A DNA stretch of 64,000 nucleotides from Marinobacter gelidimuriae (GTDB taxonomy: Bacteria; Pseudomonadota; Gammaproteobacteria; Pseudomonadales; Oleiphilaceae). The notes beneath the pieces are model-generated. The model had not been told where the DNA came from, did no database searches, and saw only the letters and a list, made by a program, of their open reading frames with translations. The stretch lies in contig NZ_KB889829.1 in the NCBI RefSeq assembly GCF_000372805.1, positions 27,425 to 91,424 on the forward strand. Direction: 5' to 3'. Positions 9,378 to 18,136 of the stretch are shown here, piece after piece (position 1 is the stretch's first letter; every line of letters starts with the position of its first letter). The position numbers and the translations under genes were made by a program.

Positions 9378-9716
9378 ATGAGTCATTATCGTGGAACACA
9401 ATTTTTTAGCATTGCCTTGTTCAGCCTTTTGCTGTTGACGGCTTGCAACAAGCCCCCTGGAAACTTCGAAGGTATACAGCAGAATATCTCGAACGCCGTC
9501 AACGTAGCGGATGCCGACGTGACGAAAAATGTCAAGATGGCGCTCGATGGTGATATTGCTATTAATGGCTTTGATATTAGCGTGACCACGCGGAAGGGTG
9601 ATGTGCGCCTGGTGGGTGTCGTTGACACGCAGACGCAAATCGATGCTGCTGTGAAGCTGGCGCAGGGGGCGGACGGCGCCCACACCATCAATAATGAATT
9701 GACCGTCAAGAATTGA
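9378..9716 (+). CDS. BON-domain lipoprotein
   Basis: A 112-residue protein with a lipoprotein signal (LLLLTAC, Cys about residue 24) and one BON domain (about 48-110; VRLVGVVDTQTQIDAAVKLA). BON proteins are envelope proteins that bind phospholipid and help under osmotic or membrane stress. There is no clear operon partner: the upstream gene ends 135 bases earlier and the downstream gene is broken. Confidence 0.8.
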   Translation: MSHYRGTQFFSIALFSLLLLTACNKPPGNFEGIQQNISNAVNVADADVTKNVKMALDGDIAINGFDISVTTRKGDVRLVGVVDTQTQIDAAVKLAQGADGAHTINNELTVKN

Positions 9717-9792
9717 GCCTGCTGCGGACTATTCTCTTTAAAGGAATTGTCTACAGCGTCGTTCTCTATAACCTGAGTGATTGGTGAAGCCT

Positions 9793-10029
9793 ATGAGCCA
9801 TATTGAAATCCATCGATTACATCGCGTAGGTTGGCTACGCGCTGCAGTCCTCGGTGCCAACGACGGAATAGTGTCTACAGCGAGCCTTATTATTGGTGTT
9901 GCTGCGGCCAGCAGCGCTCATGAAGGTATTCTGCTAGCAGGACTTGCTGGTTTAGTTGCAGGCGCTATGTCTATGGCTGCGGGTGAGTACGTGTCCGTCA
10001 GCTCTCAGTCTGATACTGGAGTTGCATGA
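9793..10029 (+). pseudogene. VIT1/CCC1-family metal transporter, N-terminal fragment
   Basis: The translation ([20 protein letters not shown], then [20 protein letters not shown]) is the conserved start of VIT-type iron/manganese transporters. These proteins are about 230 residues, but here the frame runs into SDTGVA and a stop after 78 residues. The following 190 bases carry no recognisable remainder, so the gene is a truncated remnant. Confidence 0.8.
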
Positions 10030-10216
10030 GGCCTCAGGGAAGATGGCTGCGGATCATCAAACATCCCAGTTTAAAAAATCTTCTGAGATAGACCGCAATC
10101 TGTCAAGTTTTGACATTTTCCTGATGAAACCTCCACAAAGCCATGACATGGGGTGGGCTATCGTAGGCTCTCAATGTCAGGTCGACTTTTTTAGTCGCCA
10201 AAGTGGTGGTTTCATC

Positions 10217-10606
10217 ATGAGTATATCTTTACCTCGCCAACTGCAAGGTTTCATAACGGCCGGCGGCCTTGCCACGCTTTTTCACTGGCTTGTTATGGCT
10301 GCGCTGATCGCCGCCGGGCTTGATCCAGTGCTGGCAACCGCAAGCGGAAGCGTATCTGGAGCGGTATTAAACTACGGTTTACAGCGGCGTCTTGCGTTTC
10401 GTAATGCCGGTCCTCATAAGTTCACTCTATGGCGCTATGTCGGCGCCTGTTTTGTCGCCTGGCTCTGTAATCTCGTTTTTTTCTTCCTGCTCAATAACGT
10501 TCTGACACTTCCTGTCACGCTTTCACAAGTCGTTACTACAGGCCTTGTTGCCGCACTGAATTACATCGTCTACCAAAGGCTGGTTTTCCATGAACAAACG
10601 CTTTGA
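10217..10606 (+). CDS. GtrA-family membrane protein
   Basis: A 129-residue protein with four hydrophobic helices. It has the GtrA pattern, including LNYGLQRRLAFRN and the final LNYIVYQRLVFH. GtrA proteins help to move lipid-linked sugars across the inner membrane. The ATG at 10217 is the natural start; the open frame upstream has no family similarity. It overlaps the next gene by 17 bases, and the two form an operon with the GT2 and ArnT-like enzymes. Confidence 0.85.
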   Translation: MSISLPRQLQGFITAGGLATLFHWLVMAALIAAGLDPVLATASGSVSGAVLNYGLQRRLAFRNAGPHKFTLWRYVGACFVAWLCNLVFFFLLNNVLTLPVTLSQVVTTGLVAALNYIVYQRLVFHEQTL

Positions 10607-11630
10607 ATTCAACGCTTTACCGTTTGATGGTCCGTTTGACAAGCAGCTGCTATCACTGGTGGTGCCGCTATTCAATGAGCGCCCGATGCTGCCCATCTTC
10701 TTTGACCGGGTTCTAACAGTGCTTGCCACACTGGACCTGCGCTGGGAAATCGTGCTGGTTGATGACGGCAGTGACGATGGCAGTGCCCAGTACATTCGCA
10801 GTGTTATCGATCGAACGCCGGGCGTCCGTCTGATCAAACTAAGCCGCAATTTTGGCAAGGAAGCTGCGATGACGGCGGGGCTGGAACACGCCAGGGGCGA
10901 TGCGGTGATCGTGCTGGACGCTGATCTGCAAGATCCGCCGGAGCAAATTCCGGCTATGGTCGAATGCTGGCAATCTGGTGTTGACGTTGTTCTGATGCAG
11001 CGTCGTTCACGGGCAGGCGAAACCGTGTTCAAACGCTGGAGTGCACATCTTTTTTACCGTTTGCTGAACCGAACCAGTCGGACGAATATTCCAGTGGATA
11101 CCGGCGATTTCCGATTGATGAGCCGCAAAGCCGTTAGCGCTCTGTTGGTGCTGACGGAGCGCAATCGTTATATGAAAGGGTTGTTTGCCTGGATTGGCAT
11201 GCCCACTCAGGTGATCCAGTACGACCGTGAACCGCGAGTGGCCGGGGAGACGAAGTGGGATTACCCCGGGCTGGTAGGCCTGGCTCTTGAAGGGCTGACC
11301 TCGTTTTCTATTTCACCATTGCGCTGGGCGACCGTGATCGGGCTCATTGCCGCCAGTATGGGCGCGGTCTTCGGACTGTGGATCGTGGTTAAGGCCATCA
11401 TGCTGGGCGATGCGACCAGCGGTTACCCCTCGCTTGTGGCGCTCATCAGCTTTTTGGGGGGCATTCAGCTGATGAGCGTAGGCATCGTGGGCGAATACGT
11501 CGGCAAGACCTATATGGAGTCAAAGCAGCGACCGATTTACCTGACCGAAGACGTGGTCGAAAGCCGCGATGGTCTGCGACAACAGGCTAAGCAAAAAATG
11601 ACGGAGACGCGTCATGTCAAAGCGGTTTAA
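10590..11630 (+). CDS. Family 2 glycosyltransferase (ArnC/dolichol-P-mannose synthase type)
   Basis: A 346-residue enzyme. The GT2 domain (about 20-240) has VVPLFNER, EIVLVDDGSDDGS, the IVLDADLQDPPE metal-binding motif and DTGDFRLMS. Two C-terminal transmembrane helices (about 240-310) follow. Such enzymes load a sugar on undecaprenyl phosphate at the inner membrane. The next gene is an ArnT-like transferase, so the pair probably decorates lipid A or another envelope glycan. The sugar is unknown because no arnA/arnB homologue is present here. Confidence 0.88.
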   Translation: MNKRFEFNALPFDGPFDKQLLSLVVPLFNERPMLPIFFDRVLTVLATLDLRWEIVLVDDGSDDGSAQYIRSVIDRTPGVRLIKLSRNFGKEAAMTAGLEHARGDAVIVLDADLQDPPEQIPAMVECWQSGVDVVLMQRRSRAGETVFKRWSAHLFYRLLNRTSRTNIPVDTGDFRLMSRKAVSALLVLTERNRYMKGLFAWIGMPTQVIQYDREPRVAGETKWDYPGLVGLALEGLTSFSISPLRWATVIGLIAASMGAVFGLWIVVKAIMLGDATSGYPSLVALISFLGGIQLMSVGIVGEYVGKTYMESKQRPIYLTEDVVESRDGLRQQAKQKMTETRHVKAV

Positions 11631-13113
11631 CGTTTGGCTGCTGATACTGGCTGCAATAATGGTCAGTCGCTTCATCGGCATGGCGCTGTTTCCCTTTGCC
11701 GACACCACCGAGCCCCGTTACGCCGAGATTGCCCGCCTGATGGCCGAAACCGGTGATTGGATTACACCCTGGTTTGAGCCCGGCGTTCCTTTTTGGGGTA
11801 AGCCGCCTTTGTCATTCTGGGCTCAGGCGGCGGCCATCAAGGTGTTTGGTGTGTCGGAGTTTTCGCTGCGCTTTCCCTCCTGGCTGGCAACGCTTGCCAT
11901 GGTCTGGCTGGTCTGGCGACTGGCGCGGCAACTTTGGAGTGTTCAGGTGGCTCAATGGAGCAGTCTGGTCTTTGCCACCATGGCCCTGACTTACATCAGC
12001 GCCGGCGCGGTGATGACAGACGCCTTTCTAGCCCTGGGCACAACCCTCACGTTAGTCAGTTTCTGTTTGGTGATGATGGGGGAAAGCGATCGGTGGCGCT
12101 GGATTTTCTTTGTTGGCTTGGTGATCGGGCTGCTGTCCAAGGGGCCTTTGGCCGTGGTGCTGATCGGAATTCCCATCGTGCTGTGGTTGCTGCTCTCATG
12201 GCGCGAAGCCGCCAACAATCTGAGGCGACTGCCCTGGTTGCGAGGAACACTGATGACGGTCGTGCTGGTCTGCCCGTGGTACATACTGGCTGAGTTAAAG
12301 ACGCCCGGATTTATGGATTACTTTATCATTGGGGAACATATTCGTCGGTTTCTGGATCCGGGGTGGGCGGGTGACCTTTACGGTAGCGCCCATAATCAGC
12401 CAAAAGGCATGATCTGGATGTTCTGGTTGTGGGCCTCGTTCCCCTGGGGCATAGTTGCGGTGCTGAGCTTGGCACTGGCGTGGTTCAGGGGCAAAAGACA
12501 CGGCATCGTAAGCAAGATACTATCGAACCCGGGCGTTAGCTTTTTGCTGGTAAGCGCACTGGCACCGATGCTATTTTTCACGCTCGCAGGTAATACACTC
12601 TGGACTTATATCCTGCCTTCGCTGCCGTTTACCGCCATTTTGATCGGCCGCTGGGTGTCAGAATGTAAGCCTTTCTGGTTATCTTCCGTGCGTGGTGGCT
12701 TGGTCGCGCTTGTGCCTGTCTTACTGACCGGATTTGTGTGTGCCGCCGTCGTGGGCTGGACACCGCTCAAAACAGAGAAGGAACTGGTAAGCTATTATCA
12801 GGAAATCAGGGAAGCCGATGACAGTCCGCTGATCTATCTGAATGACCTGCCATTTTCAGCCAGATTTTACTCAGGTGGAACGGCTCTGGAAGTCACGAGG
12901 GACGGTTTGGATAACTTGCCCGGCACTCGTGCATTTCAAAATCTGTATATTGCTGTGCCCCGAAAATGGTCAAGCGACAAAGTGGCTGGTTTATTACCGT
13001 CCGCTAGAAAGGTTATGGAAAATTTTCGCTATCAACTGTTGGTCGTTGAGGGATTATCCAGTGATCAACAACCGGTGTCTGACACCAACGGAGTTCGCTC
13101 GAATGACATCTAG
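11614..13113 (+). CDS. ArnT-like family 39 glycosyltransferase
   Basis: A 499-residue membrane protein with a dozen hydrophobic helices. The N-terminus has the PMT/ArnT signature: DTTEPRYAEIARLM with the acidic pair in the first loop, and GKPPLSFWAQA. It would transfer a sugar from undecaprenyl phosphate to a periplasmic acceptor such as lipid A. It overlaps the GT2 gene by 17 bases and the response-regulator gene by 11 bases, so all five genes of this operon are tightly coupled. Confidence 0.85.
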   Translation: MSKRFNVWLLILAAIMVSRFIGMALFPFADTTEPRYAEIARLMAETGDWITPWFEPGVPFWGKPPLSFWAQAAAIKVFGVSEFSLRFPSWLATLAMVWLVWRLARQLWSVQVAQWSSLVFATMALTYISAGAVMTDAFLALGTTLTLVSFCLVMMGESDRWRWIFFVGLVIGLLSKGPLAVVLIGIPIVLWLLLSWREAANNLRRLPWLRGTLMTVVLVCPWYILAELKTPGFMDYFIIGEHIRRFLDPGWAGDLYGSAHNQPKGMIWMFWLWASFPWGIVAVLSLALAWFRGKRHGIVSKILSNPGVSFLLVSALAPMLFFTLAGNTLWTYILPSLPFTAILIGRWVSECKPFWLSSVRGGLVALVPVLLTGFVCAAVVGWTPLKTEKELVSYYQEIREADDSPLIYLNDLPFSARFYSGGTALEVTRDGLDNLPGTRAFQNLYIAVPRKWSSDKVAGLLPSARKVMENFRYQLLVVEGLSSDQQPVSDTNGVRSNDI

Positions 13114-13846
13114 CCAGGTCTCTCTCAAACCCCCTTTCCAATCCCCTCTCAGACTATTGGTTGTGGAAGATCAGGTGGATCTTGCAGAAAACCTGTTCGA
13201 GTTTTTGGGCGAAGACCGCTATACCCTGGACTTCGCCGCTGACGGTTTGACGGCATTGCATCTGCTGGCCACGCAAAGTTATGACGTTATCGTACTCGAC
13301 CTGATGCTACCCGGCGTCAACGGTTATGATATTTGCCGGCGTATCCGTCAAGACCTGCAGTGCCAGACCCCAGTCATTTTGATGACGGCACTCAGCGCCC
13401 TTAGCGACAAGGAAAAAGGGTTTGATTGCGGTGCCGACGATTACCTGGTGAAACCGTTTGAATTGCGCGAGTTACAGCTAAGAATTGAAGCTCTGCATCG
13501 ACGCCATTCGCCGCAAAGGCCGGTTTTAACGGCCGGCGATATAAGGTTCGATCCAGGTACGCTGGAAGTGGAGCTGCGCGGATCAAAAACGACTTTGTCT
13601 GGCACACCAGCCCGTCTGTTTGAATTGCTGGTGCGGGCGTACCCGAGCTTTCTCAGTCACGAGGCGTTAACCGATGCGGTATGGGGCGCTCATCATGGAG
13701 AAACCGAAGGCAACAGTCTTCGCACTCATATCTATACGCTTCGAAAATCCTTGCAGTCAGGCTTGGGCAATGGGCTGGTAAAAACAATTCATGGGCGGGG
13801 GTACAGCCTGGAAGTGCCAGCAACAGGGAATCCTGAGACGCCATGA
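13103..13846 (+). CDS. OmpR-family response regulator of the envelope operon
   Basis: A 247-residue protein. The ATG at 13103 gives a short unstructured lead, then a receiver domain starting LRLLVVEDQVDLAENL, with the phospho-site in IVLDLMLPGVNGYD and the Lys in YLVKPFE. A winged-helix DNA-binding domain follows (about 150-242; VKTIHGRGYSLE). It overlaps the ArnT-like gene upstream and the kinase gene downstream. By analogy with PmrAB it would adjust lipid A modification, but the promoter it acts on was not identified. Confidence 0.87.
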   Translation: MTSSQVSLKPPFQSPLRLLVVEDQVDLAENLFEFLGEDRYTLDFAADGLTALHLLATQSYDVIVLDLMLPGVNGYDICRRIRQDLQCQTPVILMTALSALSDKEKGFDCGADDYLVKPFELRELQLRIEALHRRHSPQRPVLTAGDIRFDPGTLEVELRGSKTTLSGTPARLFELLVRAYPSFLSHEALTDAVWGAHHGETEGNSLRTHIYTLRKSLQSGLGNGLVKTIHGRGYSLEVPATGNPETP

Positions 13847-15132
13847 AGTCGTCTTTGACCGCACGCCTGGCGCGAACGCTTTTTTTTCTGATTGCCGCCA
13901 CCACAGCGACGTCGATGTTTATTGTCGAACTGTTTGTTAATGACGTTGAGGACACCATTCTGGGTTTGGAGCTCAAGGCTGAAGCCGAGTATTTCACGGA
14001 GCAACTTCAGCAAGGGCGTTTTCAGACCATTAAAACGGCGCAGCTTGTGGCCGTTTTTCTACCAGAAGGCCAGGCAGACGCAGTGATGCCGGAATATTTC
14101 CGGAGCCTTTCCTTGCCGTTTTCCCAAGAAATCGAAGTAGGGCAGACAACTCTGCTGATTTACGGCCGGCAGCTTGAAGCGCCTTCAGGCAAGCTCTTTC
14201 TGGCCAAAGATATCACCATCATGGAGAATCGTGAGAGTTTGGTTCTGCTGGTCCTGGTGGGTGTGGCGGGTTTAATGCTCCTTATCGGCTTTTTCGTTGC
14301 CCGCACAGGAGCGCAGTACCTGATACGTCCTTTCAGAAAGTTAACCCACGAAGTACTGAACACAGTGCCCGGATCCTCGATGGAGCAAATCGCCACGGAT
14401 TACCGTGATCAGGAGTTTTGCGATATTGCCGAGGCGTTTAACCGTTTTCTATCTGCGCTTGAACATCATATCGAGCGGGAAAAATCTTTTGTGAAGCTGG
14501 CCAGCCATGAACTGCGTACGCCTCTGGCGGTGATGAGCGGTGCCTTGAATGTATTGGAACAACGCCAAAGCTTGTCGGCGCCTGATCAGAAAACCCTTGC
14601 CCGTATTCGTCGAGCCATGCAAACCATGCGCGACGATACCGACGTACTGCTTGAGCTTGCCCGCAGTGAGGCGTCCGAAGGCGACGCCAGAACCATTGTG
14701 CTGCAGGACATCATTCAAAGCACCATTGATGACCTGGAACATGGAAATCCGGCTCACGCCGGGCGAATCACTGTCTGCAACAATAACCTTGACCTGAGAG
14801 TCAAAACCCATCCCGCTCTGGTGCGAATGTTGGTCCGTAACCTGTTGCAGAATGCGCTAAGGCACACTCATGCCGGGGTGGAGGTTCGCATGATCGAAAA
14901 CAGAATCTCGGTGCGAGACTTCGGCCCCGGGCTTCCTAGTAAAATAACGGAGCACTTGAGCGCTACCGGAGCTCCCAGTGCCATTACCTCCACGGCCGAA
15001 GAGTTCAGTAACACAACCTTTGGGTTGCTGATCGTGCGGTTGGTTTGTGAACGACTGGGCTGGAATCTGGAGATCGCACAGTCAGACAACAAGGGAACGG
15101 AGTTCCTGATACACGTTCACAATCGTGCCTGA
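13843..15132 (+). CDS. Sensor histidine kinase of the envelope operon
   Basis: A 429-residue membrane kinase with helices near 10-30 and 130-152 and a periplasmic loop of about 100 residues. The H-box is VKLASHELRTPLAV near residue 223 and the N-box is NLLQNALRH near 335. The G-boxes (VRDFGPGLP and FGLLIVRLVCERLGW) are slightly divergent from consensus. Its start overlaps the regulator stop by 4 bases. Confidence 0.85.
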   Translation: MKSSLTARLARTLFFLIAATTATSMFIVELFVNDVEDTILGLELKAEAEYFTEQLQQGRFQTIKTAQLVAVFLPEGQADAVMPEYFRSLSLPFSQEIEVGQTTLLIYGRQLEAPSGKLFLAKDITIMENRESLVLLVLVGVAGLMLLIGFFVARTGAQYLIRPFRKLTHEVLNTVPGSSMEQIATDYRDQEFCDIAEAFNRFLSALEHHIEREKSFVKLASHELRTPLAVMSGALNVLEQRQSLSAPDQKTLARIRRAMQTMRDDTDVLLELARSEASEGDARTIVLQDIIQSTIDDLEHGNPAHAGRITVCNNNLDLRVKTHPALVRMLVRNLLQNALRHTHAGVEVRMIENRISVRDFGPGLPSKITEHLSATGAPSAITSTAEEFSNTTFGLLIVRLVCERLGWNLEIAQSDNKGTEFLIHVHNRA

Positions 15133-15165
15133 CAGGCACGGCTCGCTGCACAGTAATCCATTAAT

Positions 15166-16466
15166 CTAGCGGCCCGGGTCAGGCTGGCCAGGTAGCCCAT
15201 AGGCCTTCTCCTGATACAGTTCCAGAGGAAGAAGTGCGTGGGCCAACGCTTTTCTTACGGCAATTTCTTCGGGTGCATCTTCCAGATATTGGGTGCTCCT
15301 GGCTTCCCGTGAATAGATTCCTGCCAACGGCTTTTGATCGGGGCGTAATACTGTCACGTTGTAGCGGTCGTCCATCCACGCGTAATAATCGTTGAATTGC
15401 ATCACCGCCCGACCGGGCTGGTCTGAACGGACCTTGTGCCAGTTGCGTATAAATTCTCGAACCACCAACCGGATTCTTTCAAGGCTTCCAGGCGAGGAGT
15501 AACCGGAGTGCCACCAAGCGATTCAACAAAGGTCGCACCCAGGCTTTCCTCAAGAACGATCACTAAATTAAGAGGGCGCGGTTTCTGTTGCACAGGGGTT
15601 TGATGGTGCAGGGTCGGAAACTGACGGGAGGTAAAGTCTGAGCCACTGAGCCAGGGCGCGCTCTTGACCTCTGCCAGCATGTCAGCCATTTCCATATCGC
15701 CATAACGGGCACTCGCGTCTGCTTCATGCTTGAGGTTGTAGATCGCAAACGCCACGGACCAGGTAGAGTTGATAATCAGCGAGTTCACGAGTGCGTCGGA
15801 GGTCAACGCAAACATCGCCGGATTGGCAGGGCGGTGGCCAGTGGTGGAGCGAATGCTCATAAATACGGCGAGAACGACGATTGGCCATACCAGAATCGCT
15901 CTGCCATAGCGGCCTGGCGTGGCCTCTCGTAACCAAGGCCGCATTAACCAGGCGAAAACAGCGGTCAGTGAAACGCAAAGAAAGACACCCGTGGCCACGG
16001 TTGGCAAATAGCCTTCCCAAAGCATGCTCAGCACTTCCTTGGGATAATTCAGATATTCGATAAACAGACGGTTGGGCCGAGTATCGTATTCAGTGATGAA
16101 GGTTGGCGTTGACAGCTCCATGAACAGAAACCCGAAAATGACAACCAGCGCCCACAGCCCTGTCACACGCTTCCAGGCAGTCCAGCTGAAACGATGGCCC
16201 AGAATCGGCAGGAGCAAAACCAGCGGTGCTACGGCCATGCCAGCCATGATCAGGTCGACCCTTAAGCCATGGAAAAATATGCTGGGCCATACGGACGTCT
16301 CCACAACCCGGTCAAACTGCCACGCCACCAACAACGCCCGGGAAAGACCTCCGATCAACAGTATTGCGAAAAACAGCATTAATATCGGAGCGTAGGCACC
16401 GGCCCAGCTGAAACAGCGATACGCGCGGTCGGGCATTGAGTGATTTTTGGAGGAAACAGAGACCAT
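15166..16466 (-). pseudogene. LTA-synthase/phosphoethanolamine-transferase-like sulfatase, internal deletion
   Basis: The first 348 codons (16466 down to about 15420) give five membrane helices and the start of a sulfatase-fold domain (NLVIVLEESLGATFVESLGG, LYATGTRSV). The frame then shifts and the last 85 codons (about 15425-15166) supply the normal C-terminal part (DYYAWMDDRYNVTVLRPDQK). The central catalytic region, perhaps 200 residues including the metal ligands, is missing at the join near 15420, so the enzyme must be inactive. It probably once modified the envelope together with the operon convergent to it. Confidence 0.78.
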
Positions 16467-16569
16467 GACCGTACTCTCATTGGTGAATCTCGCTCAGGCA
16501 GCTGGAACGGTTGCACAAGGCGACAGATTAACGGGAGTACAGAATAGGGAAGGTGTCTGCTTGAAAAGT

Positions 16570-16896
16570 TCAATGTATAGGTCTGACCCCAATATTTCGC
16601 TGATGAGCCTTGACGTAACTGCCGTCAATGAACATCCACTCCGTATCAGGATCAGAAGTCAGGCTCTGAAACAGCTTTAGCCATATGCCATTTTTAGACC
16701 ACTGATTGAACTTCTTATAAACCGAATTCCATTTACCGAACGCCTCTGGAAGGTCTCTCCATGGGCATCCAACCCGAATCCTGAAGAGTACGCCTTCGAC
16801 CGCCATTCTCAGGCCAGGCTTGTCATATATAGTAAACTGACGCATTATTTCTCTGTGTTTCGACCAGAGCTCGTCACTGAGCATTGTTCGGGGCAT
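16570..16896 (-). pseudogene. IS5-family (IS427 group) transposase OrfA, truncated
   Basis: About 105 codons of the N-terminal half of an IS5-type transposase: MLSDELWSKHREIM, the VEGVLFRIRVGCPWRDLP signature and FIDGSYVKAHQ, which contains the first catalytic Asp. After KAHQ the frame leaves the family sequence (about 16590) and OrfB is absent. The start side is complete and leads up to an inverted-repeat-like end near 17006. Confidence 0.8.
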
Positions 16897-17006
16897 TGTA
16901 GGCTCGTGTATTGTTTTGTTGGAAATTCAGTATACGAGCTTACATCATTAAATACATGGGCTTACGCTATCTTCGCCAGATTCTTTCAGCAATTGTCAAC
17001 AGGCCC
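16590..17006 (-). mobile_element. Left part of a truncated IS5-family element
   Basis: The element covers the OrfA remnant and its upstream end. GTCAACAGGCCC (16995-17006) is nearly the reverse complement of GGGTCTGTTGAC, which starts the IS5-family element at 63661. Both ends abut CTAG. The downstream end of this copy is lost at about 16590, next to a GGGGTCAGACC-like sequence of the kind often found near REP-associated elements. Confidence 0.6.
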
Positions 17007-17183
17007 TAGGGTTTCGATGTTTTTTATTGTCTGTGAAGCCGTACCCCGGGTCGTGCCATGGAAAGTGTCGAAGGCGGATGGCGTTCGCGATACGCCCCAA
17101 GTGATAGACCAAATCTGCGATCGCACGACTGTCTATATTCAACCCCTTTCGTTATGTTTTGAAAGTCGCGTTTTTAAACTATC
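17007..17183. other. Spacer between IS remnant and bolA promoter
   Basis: About 180 bases with no convincing coding potential. The last 20 bases, read on the minus strand, match the marR promoter region at 35008-35030 (see the operator at 17192). The remainder shows nothing recognisable. Confidence 0.5.
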
Positions 17184-17218
17184 TTGACAATATTATAGTT
17201 TCGGAACGATACTATAAT
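17184..17218 (+). promoter_or_regulatory. Promoter with palindromic operator, site A (bolA operon)
   Basis: ATTATAGTTTCG (17192-17203), centre GAA, CGATACTATAAT (17207-17218): 12-bp arms with a single mismatch. A TTGACA (17184-17189) precedes it, and TACTAT/TATAAT (17210-17218) lies within its right arm. The spacing of 20-23 bases is longer than usual. The bolA ATG follows 53 bases later. The same palindrome occurs before selO2 (twice) and marR, so this is a likely operator of the MarR-type regulator at 35101. Confidence 0.7.
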
Positions 17219-17270
17219 CCTGCCGTATTGGTGAAGGTCATGAGGCCTTGGTAACCCTTGGGAGGACAGA

Positions 17271-17519
17271 ATGCTGACAGCGAATAATTTAAGAGACTAC
17301 ATCATGAGTGGCCTGACCTGCGATCATGTGGAAGTGCAGGGCGACGACGGCCAGCACTTCGAAGCGGTCATCGTGAGCCAGCAATTTGCCGGGAAAAATA
17401 AGATACAGCAGCATCAACTGGTTTATCTGGCACTCGGAGATCGGATGCGCTCGGAGATTCACGCGCTGGCCATGCGCACTTTTACGCCCCAAGCCTGGGC
17501 GCGACCAGCCACCAAATAA
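17271..17519 (+). CDS. BolA-family protein (IbaG-like)
   Basis: An 82-residue BolA-fold protein: HVEVQGDDGQHFEAVIVSQQF, then the conserved helix region HQLVYLALGDRMRSEIHALAMRTFTP with the invariant His. BolA proteins form [2Fe-2S]-bridged complexes with CGFS glutaredoxins and help to deliver clusters. The glutaredoxin gene follows after 17 bases, so the pair is very likely functional. TGGGAGGAC precedes the ATG by 6 bases. It is the first gene of the unit behind operator A. Confidence 0.88.
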   Translation: MLTANNLRDYIMSGLTCDHVEVQGDDGQHFEAVIVSQQFAGKNKIQQHQLVYLALGDRMRSEIHALAMRTFTPQAWARPATK

Positions 17520-17536
17520 CGTCGGAGAAATGAAAA

Positions 17537-17854
17537 ATGAACGTACAGGAAAAAATTCTCAGTCAGGTCACAACTGATACCGTTGTGCTCTACATGAAAG
17601 GCAACCCCCAGTCTCCGCTGTGTGGTTTTTCTGATACGACTGTGCAGGTATTAAATGCTTGCGGCGTGCAGGATTTTGCTGCTGTCGATGTGCTAGCCGA
17701 TCCGGAAATCCGCGATGGCATCAAGGTGTACAGCAACTGGCCGACCATTCCTCAGCTTTACATCAAGGGCGAGTTTGTCGGTGGTGCCGATATTGTGCGT
17801 GAAATGTATGAGCAAGGTGAACTGCAGAAATTGCTCCAATCAGCGCTGGATTGA
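17537..17854 (+). CDS. grxD: Monothiol glutaredoxin, CGFS type (Grx4-like)
   Basis: A 105-residue protein with the complete monothiol Grx signature: [17 protein letters not shown] (active-site Cys about residue 29), the [20 protein letters not shown] glutathione-binding region, and the usual length. These proteins carry [2Fe-2S] clusters with glutathione and pair with BolA. The substitution of Ala for the usual Cys in GGADI is common among family members. The gene lies in an operon between bolA and mrp; a 280-base spacer follows. Confidence 0.93.
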   Translation: MNVQEKILSQVTTDTVVLYMKGNPQSPLCGFSDTTVQVLNACGVQDFAAVDVLADPEIRDGIKVYSNWPTIPQLYIKGEFVGGADIVREMYEQGELQKLLQSALD

Positions 17855-18136
17855 TGACATTGAAACCGGTGAGGGGCGGGCTTCCAACGATGCAAAGCTT
17901 GACTGCACCAGAACTGGGCGCATGGTTTTAACCACGTTAGCAACCTTACAGGTGGCGTTCATGCTTGGGCTCTGCAAATCGACGGCACGATGCCGACCTA
18001 TTGAGTTTCAGGTTTATCGACTTTCGCAAAAATGATGATAGGCAATAAGCGTATGAATTGGGATTGGTTGTTATTTTGGCGGCAGAGATCAAAGCCAATT
18101 TCTCCCCCGTTAATTGAAAATACAAGGAACTTAACC
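17855..18136 (+). other. Spacer between grx and mrp
   Basis: About 280 bases with no supported gene. Short frames cross it, but none resembles a known family. It may hold the worn remains of a lost gene. No operator like site A was found in it. Confidence 0.4.

Noticed and set aside
17184..17218. Ordinary sigma-70 promoter with TTGACA and TATAAT before bolA
   Set aside because: The two boxes are 23 bases apart (20 to TACTAT), too far for a standard promoter; it was kept only as a possible promoter with an operator.
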